From JAKVBH01 sp049800955 (GTDB lineage: Bacteria; Pseudomonadota; Alphaproteobacteria; Rhodobacterales; Rhodobacteraceae): a DNA stretch of 64,000 bases. Position numbers and translations under genes: made by a program. The stretch is taken from positions 62,001 to 126,000 of the forward strand of contig NZ_JBNAGA010000001.1 of the NCBI RefSeq assembly GCF_049800955.1, in the 5' to 3' direction. Under the pieces are notes generated by a model. That model saw only the letters and a list, made by a program, of their open reading frames with translations. It was not told where the DNA came from and searched no databases. Positions 59,643-64,000 of this stretch are shown here, in pieces; position 1 is the stretch's first letter, and each line of letters starts with the position of its first letter.

Positions 59643-60803
59643 TTATGAACCGCCATGATACGGCGGGTACATAGAGGCCGTGAACGGCTTCAGGCGTTCG
59701 CCCTGATGAGTTAGCAAGACATTAGCTCGGTGGTTTGGTTGGTTCTGGAAATCAAAGGCTGAAAACGTCGGCATCTGCCGTTCGAAGAAGGGCGCGTCAC
59801 TGGCACCAACCCGAAAGACAATCTGGTTGCCAATGTTCCCGATGATGGCGTCTCGCACGTCGTTATCAATTTGGGACAGATGCTGGTGGGCTAGAACGAG
59901 TCCAAGACCATACTTGCGAGCCTCTGAGAGCATCCCGGCGAAGGTCTTGGTGGTGAGGTTATGAAACTCATCGACGTAGAGGAAGAATGGGCGTCGAGCG
60001 GCTTCGGGCAGACCGTGACGGGTGAATGCTGCTTGCATGATACTGGACGTGATTAGGCCTCCCATAACGTTGGATACGTCCGCCCCCAGACGTCCTTTAG
60101 CCAAGTTCACGATAAGTATCTGCCCGCTGTCCATGACCGAGCGAAAGCTCAGCGGTTCCGCTGGTTCACACAGCGCTGTACGCACCGCCGGGTGCGCCAA
60201 AAACGCCCCTAATTTGTTGGCAATCGGTGACACACCGTCGACGCTCGTTTGGTAGTTCAACGCCGGAAATTCGTGTTTCCAGAAGAAGCGAACTTGGGGA
60301 TCGGTCAGAGCTTCGGTGACCTGGCGGCGATAGCCTTTGTATACGAACAATCGCATCAGGTCGCGCAGGTCGGCTTGCGGCTGCTCTAGAAGCGCCAACA
60401 CAGCGTGGCGCAACAAATGCTCCATCCTTGCGCCCCAGGCATCCGGCCATTGCTTCTTGAGCGTTTCGATCAAGCCGGAGGCGACCAGCGGGCGGTATTG
60501 CTCACCAACACGTTTGAGCGGATTGTATCCAAGACTGCAGGCTGAGTTAGCAACATCCCAACAATGGTGCGGCTGCTTGATCTGGCGGTGCAGGCTTTCG
60601 GCAAGGTCGCCATGCGGATCGATGAGACAAAAGCCGTTGCCAAATTTGGCGTCCTGCCAAGCGAGGTTCTGCAGAAGCGTCGTCTTGCCAGTGCCGGTTT
60701 GGCCAATCGCGTAGGTATGGAGGAGTCGTTCACGAATCCCGACACCAAACGGTGTCATGTCTTGATACCGGCGGAATGCCAGGCCAATGATAGGAGTACG
60801 CAT
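59643..60803 (-). CDS. TraD/VirD4-like ATPase (DNA-transfer coupling-type)
   Basis: 386 residues. Walker A GQTGTGKTT (34-42) and Walker B FFLYVDEFHN (~270) with a conserved NLAKGRLGADVSNVMGGLITSSIMQAAFTRH block are typical of type IV coupling protein-related ATPases (DUF87/TraD N-terminal AAA). There is no clear N-terminal membrane helix in the predicted protein, unlike full VirD4. It implies that the island has or had DNA transfer or DNA packaging functions. ATG 60803; the upstream region is shared with a divergent DUF3768 gene. Confidence 0.82.
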   Translation of the reverse strand: MRTPIIGLAFRRYQDMTPFGVGIRERLLHTYAIGQTGTGKTTLLQNLAWQDAKFGNGFCLIDPHGDLAESLHRQIKQPHHCWDVANSACSLGYNPLKRVGEQYRPLVASGLIETLKKQWPDAWGARMEHLLRHAVLALLEQPQADLRDLMRLFVYKGYRRQVTEALTDPQVRFFWKHEFPALNYQTSVDGVSPIANKLGAFLAHPAVRTALCEPAEPLSFRSVMDSGQILIVNLAKGRLGADVSNVMGGLITSSIMQAAFTRHGLPEAARRPFFLYVDEFHNLTTKTFAGMLSEARKYGLGLVLAHQHLSQIDNDVRDAIIGNIGNQIVFRVGASDAPFFERQMPTFSAFDFQNQPNHRANVLLTHQGERLKPFTASMYPPYHGGS

Positions 60804-60993
60804 TACCCAAAGTATCGGTGACCGTGCGATTTCAGCTAGTAGCCAAGATATTCGTCATAATCTGAGCGCATAACTTGACCGCTAGTCGCCGAACGTCGGC
60901 ACCGGCAAAATACCCCCAGACCGATCTTTCCATCGCCTCCAGCGGAGCGTGCAGGAATGTCTCCTGCTCGCTCCATGCTGAAGGAGATGAACC

Positions 60994-61524
60994 ATGGGAA
61001 TACTGCAAGAAGACGTCGCTGGTGACATCGGTTCCGTGCCACACTGCAAAGCGTGCGGGTCGGAACGGGTGGTGAAAGATGCCTGGGCCTGCTGGAACCC
61101 GGAGTTTGGGTTGTGGGAACTTGAGACAACCCACGATCAGGCGTTTTGCCAGAGCTGCGAAGCTACGACAGAATTGGTTTGGTCACATCAAGATCTGCCG
61201 CAAAACCAACGCATCCGCGAGCTGAATGACCGGTTCCGCACAACTGGACAAGGTCGTGGTTCGATCATGTTGACCTCGGGTATCCAGGAAAAAGGCGGTG
61301 AATTTGCGGTCGCGGCGGTCAAAGCAGTGCGGGATTTCGACGAATTTTCTGACGACAATGACCCTTGGGGCGAACATGACTTTGGAGCCATCGAATTGGA
61401 AGGCGAGAAGGTCTTTTTCAAGCTCGACTACTACGATCCTTCACTGCAGCAAGGCTCAGAAAACCCCGCAAACGAGGGCTGCACGCATCGCTTGCTGACG
61501 ATCATGCTGGCTTCCGAATACTAG
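60994..61524 (+). CDS. DUF3768 protein with N-terminal zinc ribbon
   Basis: 176 residues. Two CxxC pairs (HCKACGSER ... FCQSCEATTE) form a probable zinc ribbon at residues 15-60. The DUF3768 core (RIRELNDRFRTTGQGRGSIMLTSGIQ...FDDNDPWGEHDFGAIELEGEKVFFKLDYYD...TIMLASEY) follows. DUF3768 genes are common on alphaproteobacterial plasmids and islands, with no known role. AAGGAG precedes the ATG. Confidence 0.9.
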   Translation: MGILQEDVAGDIGSVPHCKACGSERVVKDAWACWNPEFGLWELETTHDQAFCQSCEATTELVWSHQDLPQNQRIRELNDRFRTTGQGRGSIMLTSGIQEKGGEFAVAAVKAVRDFDEFSDDNDPWGEHDFGAIELEGEKVFFKLDYYDPSLQQGSENPANEGCTHRLLTIMLASEY

Positions 61525-61565
61525 ACGACACCGCCCTTGATAGGGCGGTTTTCATGTTGAAATTG

Positions 61566-62441
61566 CTAAACCTCGCCAGTGTCATGCGCTTTCGCAATTG
61601 ACCAAAAATCGTCTTCGCTCAAAAAGCTAATCTCGTGCCCAGCTTCAGCGAGCGCCTCTGCTTTGCGATGTTTCGAACTTTTCTCATACCCGTTGAGCAA
61701 CGCTGTGTCCTGAATACCGACACATAGAAACGTAGTCTGTTTATTCACGCCATTCTGGACATCAAACCCCAGCTTCTGAGCTACGTCAGCCGCCGTACTC
61801 CGTTTCACAGCTAAGGCTCCAGTGAAAACGATCTTCTCGCCAAAGAACGGTGCGTCAACTTCTCCGTCACGGCGGACATCCTTTGGATTATCCGGGTTGG
61901 TAATTCGATATCTAACCGCCTCAAGCCATTCCTCGATAGTTTTGCCAGAGTGCGCAATCGCACGCACCATGATCTCCGCAGCAGCATTGGCATCAGACAG
62001 CGCGTCGTGGTGATCCAGCTCAATGCCGAAGTGCTTCGCTAGACTCTTCAGACCATATCCGCGCTGTGAAAATTCAGACCAAGTGCGCCGAACAACCTTT
62101 GTGTTATCGAGCCAAGCACAATCGATAGGATTGAGCTGAAAGCGGTCGTAGCAGCGAGCAAAGGCTGTACGGTCAAAGTGCCCATGATGCACGAGCACGG
62201 CACCGGAAAGACATTCTGTTAGCGTGGCAAACACATCCCTAAAGACAGGTGCGCCCGCAACATCGGTCTCAGTAATTCCATGAATGCTGATATTGTACGG
62301 ATCAAAATATGAGCCTGGATTGACCAACGACGACCAGCTGTCTACCAGCTCACCATCTCGAAATTGCACCATGCCGATCTGGCAAATTGAAGACAGGTCT
62401 GTGTTTGCCGTTTCGACATCTAGTGCCCAAAATTCACTCAT
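61566..62441 (-). CDS. DEDDh exonuclease-BRCT fusion protein
   Basis: 291 residues. Residues ~3-170 are a DnaQ-like 3'-5' exonuclease domain: D8-x-E10 (ALDVET), HGHFDR (~95), and HHDALSDA (~143-150) supply the Asp/Glu/His metal ligands. A C-terminal BRCT domain (~205-288: FFGEKIVFTGALAVKRSTAADVAQKLGFDV) follows, as in DNA ligases. Such DnaQ-BRCT fusions are known among DNA polymerase III epsilon-like proteins. The role on the island could be DNA repair or defence against foreign DNA; no evidence decides. Confidence 0.88.
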   Translation of the reverse strand: MSEFWALDVETANTDLSSICQIGMVQFRDGELVDSWSSLVNPGSYFDPYNISIHGITETDVAGAPVFRDVFATLTECLSGAVLVHHGHFDRTAFARCYDRFQLNPIDCAWLDNTKVVRRTWSEFSQRGYGLKSLAKHFGIELDHHDALSDANAAAEIMVRAIAHSGKTIEEWLEAVRYRITNPDNPKDVRRDGEVDAPFFGEKIVFTGALAVKRSTAADVAQKLGFDVQNGVNKQTTFLCVGIQDTALLNGYEKSSKHRKAEALAEAGHEISFLSEDDFWSIAKAHDTGEV

Positions 62442-62898
62442 TTAATTTGCCTTTCAAAATATGAGGGCATCGTATTGGCCGCAAATTTCATTGTCGATTA
62501 TTTCTTGCCTCCTAGCGCCCACCCTTGCCAAGTAGCCCGATCTGTCCTGCGCTGAAAGAATTATGTTTCAAACGCGTATACTAGATATCCAGCCTCGGCT
62601 AGTTCAGCCGCTCTCCGGGGCTTAGAAGCATAAGTCTATTCCTGAATTGTCTGTATGTTGCTGAGCCCTGTTCTTTCGTTTTGGCAGAGACGAACACGCA
62701 GTTGCGTACGATCGCTGGTAGCCGGACCCGTTAGGGGTCCGGTTCCGCGCACCCGCACCGCACGATACGTTCGTCCTGCAAAACGCGATCCCGCCGAACC
62801 TATAACGTCAGACCATATCTTGCCTGCTAGAAACGGGTTCTTCGACGACTTAGACTGAACATCCTCCCACCACGAGGATTAGTCACTAAGTACAATAT
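62442..62898. promoter_or_regulatory. Intergenic region with two inverted repeats upstream of the XRE gene
   Basis: About 457 bp with no supported gene. CCGGACCC (62722-62729) and GGGTCCGG (62735-62742) make an 8-bp stem with a 5-nt loop. ATCCTC (62861-62866) and GAGGAT (62874-62879) form an inverted repeat 19 bp before the XRE start, a possible autoregulatory operator. A short frame of 67 codons (62655-62858) crosses the first hairpin and is not called. Confidence 0.55.
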
Positions 62899-63246
62899 AT
62901 GAGTTCTCAATTTGCCCTCGACTTGCGTTTGGCACGTAAGAAAGCGGGCTATACCCAAGATGATCTGGCACATCTTCTTGATACCCATCAGACGGTGGTC
63001 TCACAGCTGGAACACGGCAAACGCCGTCCCAGCCTGATTGAGATCATCGATCTGTCGCTCGTCTATGGCCGTTCCTTCGAAGGCTTCTTTGCGGAGGTAA
63101 TGGCCGAGCGGAAGAAGCACTTATCAATCCGGCTCTCAACGCTTCCGGCACCTGGACGGAAGGCGATGAGCACCTTTAACCGCCCCGGCTCGCTGGCGCG
63201 TATGAAGCGTCGATTGGCTGAGGGCCAGGATCATGGCGGCGCTTAG
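62899..63246 (+). CDS. XRE-family helix-turn-helix regulator
   Basis: 115 residues. The HTH (LRLARKKAGYTQDDLAHLLDTHQTVVSQLEHGKRRPSLIEIIDLSLVYG, ~8-58) is classic Cro/CI-type. The C-terminal part is basic and without a recognised domain. Its end overlaps the next gene by 14 bp, suggesting regulation of that pair and its own promoter, where an inverted repeat lies. Confidence 0.88.
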   Translation: MSSQFALDLRLARKKAGYTQDDLAHLLDTHQTVVSQLEHGKRRPSLIEIIDLSLVYGRSFEGFFAEVMAERKKHLSIRLSTLPAPGRKAMSTFNRPGSLARMKRRLAEGQDHGGA

Positions 63247-63718
63247 GGTTTTGTCGGTCGCGGTATCATCAGGTCGGGTCGGCTACGTGTTCCTCGAAGG
63301 CACACAATTGCTTGATTGGGCGGTGACCACGACCGTCTCTGGCAAAGCCACCGACCTGGTCGCCTTTGTCCAGGAACTGATCAACATGCTGAAGCCCGAT
63401 GTCGTTGTCACCGAGAAATGCGACAAAGAATGCCGCAAGGGCGGTCGTTCTCGGCGGCTCATCGCCTCTATCGCAGAGCTAGCCAGCCACAACTATGTTC
63501 TCGACGTCACGGTATCCCGCCCCCGCATCTTCCAGTCGAAGTACGAAGAAGCGGAGAGTGCGGTGAAGCGGCATCCCGATCTGATTGGGTACTTGCCCGA
63601 GAAGAAACGTCGCTTCTTCGAAACAGAGCCGCGCAACATGATTGTTTTCGATGCTTTGGCTTTGGCCGAAGAAGTGATCAATGGTCCGCCAGACAAGCTG
63701 GCTGACGCCATGGGCTAG
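63233..63718 (+). CDS. Protein of unknown function with possible RNase-H/RuvC-like fold
   Basis: 161 residues. The order VLSVAVSSGRVGYVFLEGTQLLDWAVTT, KPDVVVTEKCDKECRKGG and the later MIVFDALALAEEVI resembles the three carboxylate-bearing blocks of RuvC-like nucleases (strand 1, the E, and the C-terminal D). The first block reads SVAVSSG where RuvC has GIDPG, so the first catalytic Asp is missing. Activity is therefore doubtful. It overlaps the XRE gene by 14 bp, forming a pair common on alphaproteobacterial islands. The fold call is tentative. Confidence 0.6.
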   Translation: MAALRVLSVAVSSGRVGYVFLEGTQLLDWAVTTTVSGKATDLVAFVQELINMLKPDVVVTEKCDKECRKGGRSRRLIASIAELASHNYVLDVTVSRPRIFQSKYEEAESAVKRHPDLIGYLPEKKRRFFETEPRNMIVFDALALAEEVINGPPDKLADAMG

Positions 63719-64000
63719 ACCCCATCAATCAAGAAATCTGAATATCCAACCCGTAACCACGCGCTCTTCAGGAGCGCGTGGCTTGGTTCTGGGGGTCGCC
63801 AGGGCGCGGCAAACTCTGCGAAAGTCTGAAATAGATGATATGAGCAAGAGCCGAGCTGCTTAAGCGTTTGACGGCGCATGAGCTCAAGGCGCTCGGCGTC
63901 CGGCACTACGTTCAGAACCAGCAGATTGGCGGTGAGGTTGAGATGCCTTTTGTACTCTTCACCCGCCACATAGGCTTCATATTGCGCCAAATGCCGCTCA
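63715..64000 (-). CDS. Protein of unknown function, 5' end beyond the window
   Basis: On the minus strand the frame is open to the window edge (codons read ...ERHLAQYEAYVAGEEYKRHLN), so the start lies outside; at least 95 residues are visible. The C-terminal part is helical (LLVLNVVPDAERLELMRRQTLKQLGSCSYHLFQTFAEF) and ends with SDFLIDGV. I do not recognise a family. Its stop overlaps the end of the upstream convergent gene by 4 bp. Confidence 0.6.
   Translation of the reverse strand, partial: ERHLAQYEAYVAGEEYKRHLNLTANLLVLNVVPDAERLELMRRQTLKQLGSCSYHLFQTFAEFAAPWRPPEPSHALLKSAWLRVGYSDFLIDGV

Noticed and set aside
62655..62858. 67-codon open frame upstream of the XRE gene
   Set aside because: No ribosome site, no similarity, and it runs through an 8-bp hairpin.

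Overview
The window looks like a chromosome segment of a marine alphaproteobacterium of the Roseobacter group (Rhodobacteraceae). The grounds are the rpmH-rnpA-yidD-ttcA-yidC-MOSC gene order, the GC-rich backbone, an RTX protein, a reductive pyrimidine pathway with a RutR-type regulator, and GC-rich hairpin repeats followed by a CCAGAAGAAG tail. This assignment is inference from gene content; no 16S gene is present.

Layout. 1-5.9 kb (minus strand): ribosomal protein L34, RNase P protein, YidD, TtcA, an EAL-domain protein, the YidC insertase and a MOSC protein cut by the window edge. 6-9.9 kb (plus): a TVP38/DedA membrane protein, a MerA/Lpd-like flavoprotein, an orphan histidine kinase and tRNA-Arg(ACG). 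10-14 kb: a three-subunit HcnABC/opine-oxidase-like amine dehydrogenase with a divergent LysR regulator. 14-22 kb: a large RTX protein, then an undescribed exported-protein locus with a trypsin-like protease, a membrane protein, and a tandem pair of paralogous secreted proteins. 22-25 kb: an orphan 'mobile mystery protein A' regulator divergent from a YqiJ/flotillin pair.

25-40.4 kb is a pyrimidine catabolism region: PreT and PreA (dihydropyrimidine dehydrogenase), a DMT exporter, RutR, an N-carbamoyl-beta-alanine amidohydrolase, dihydropyrimidinase, an ABC importer (ATPase, two permeases, binding protein), two small unknown membrane proteins and a DUF1330 protein. Two sites matching the RutR operator lie in front of the catabolic units. 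A SnoaL-flavin monooxygenase fusion is divergent from preT. 40-45 kb holds a molybdenum hydroxylase pair, a sulfotransferase and two small membrane proteins preceded by a striking tandem operator. 45.3-51.3 kb is an imelysin operon, probably for iron handling. It begins with two previously easy-to-miss small ORFs coupled by ATGA overlaps, followed by imelysin, a di-haem DUF1111 oxidoreductase, a second imelysin and a DUF1513 protein.

From about 51.5 kb to the right edge lies a genomic island. It starts at a tRNA-3'-end-like fragment and a tyrosine integrase, carries an AT-richer cargo, and continues with a large serine recombinase, a TraD/VirD4-like ATPase, DUF3768, an exonuclease-BRCT fusion, an XRE regulator and an RNase-H-fold-like protein. 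The cargo (52.8-57.9 kb) encodes a radical SAM enzyme, a sugar/choline-type nucleotidyltransferase, a thymidylate-kinase-like enzyme, a Pol-beta-fold nucleotidyltransferase, a shortened four-carbon acid sugar kinase and a 5'-nucleotidase. I recognise no described system with this composition. It is the best candidate in the window for an undescribed pathway, possibly making or destroying a modified nucleotide.
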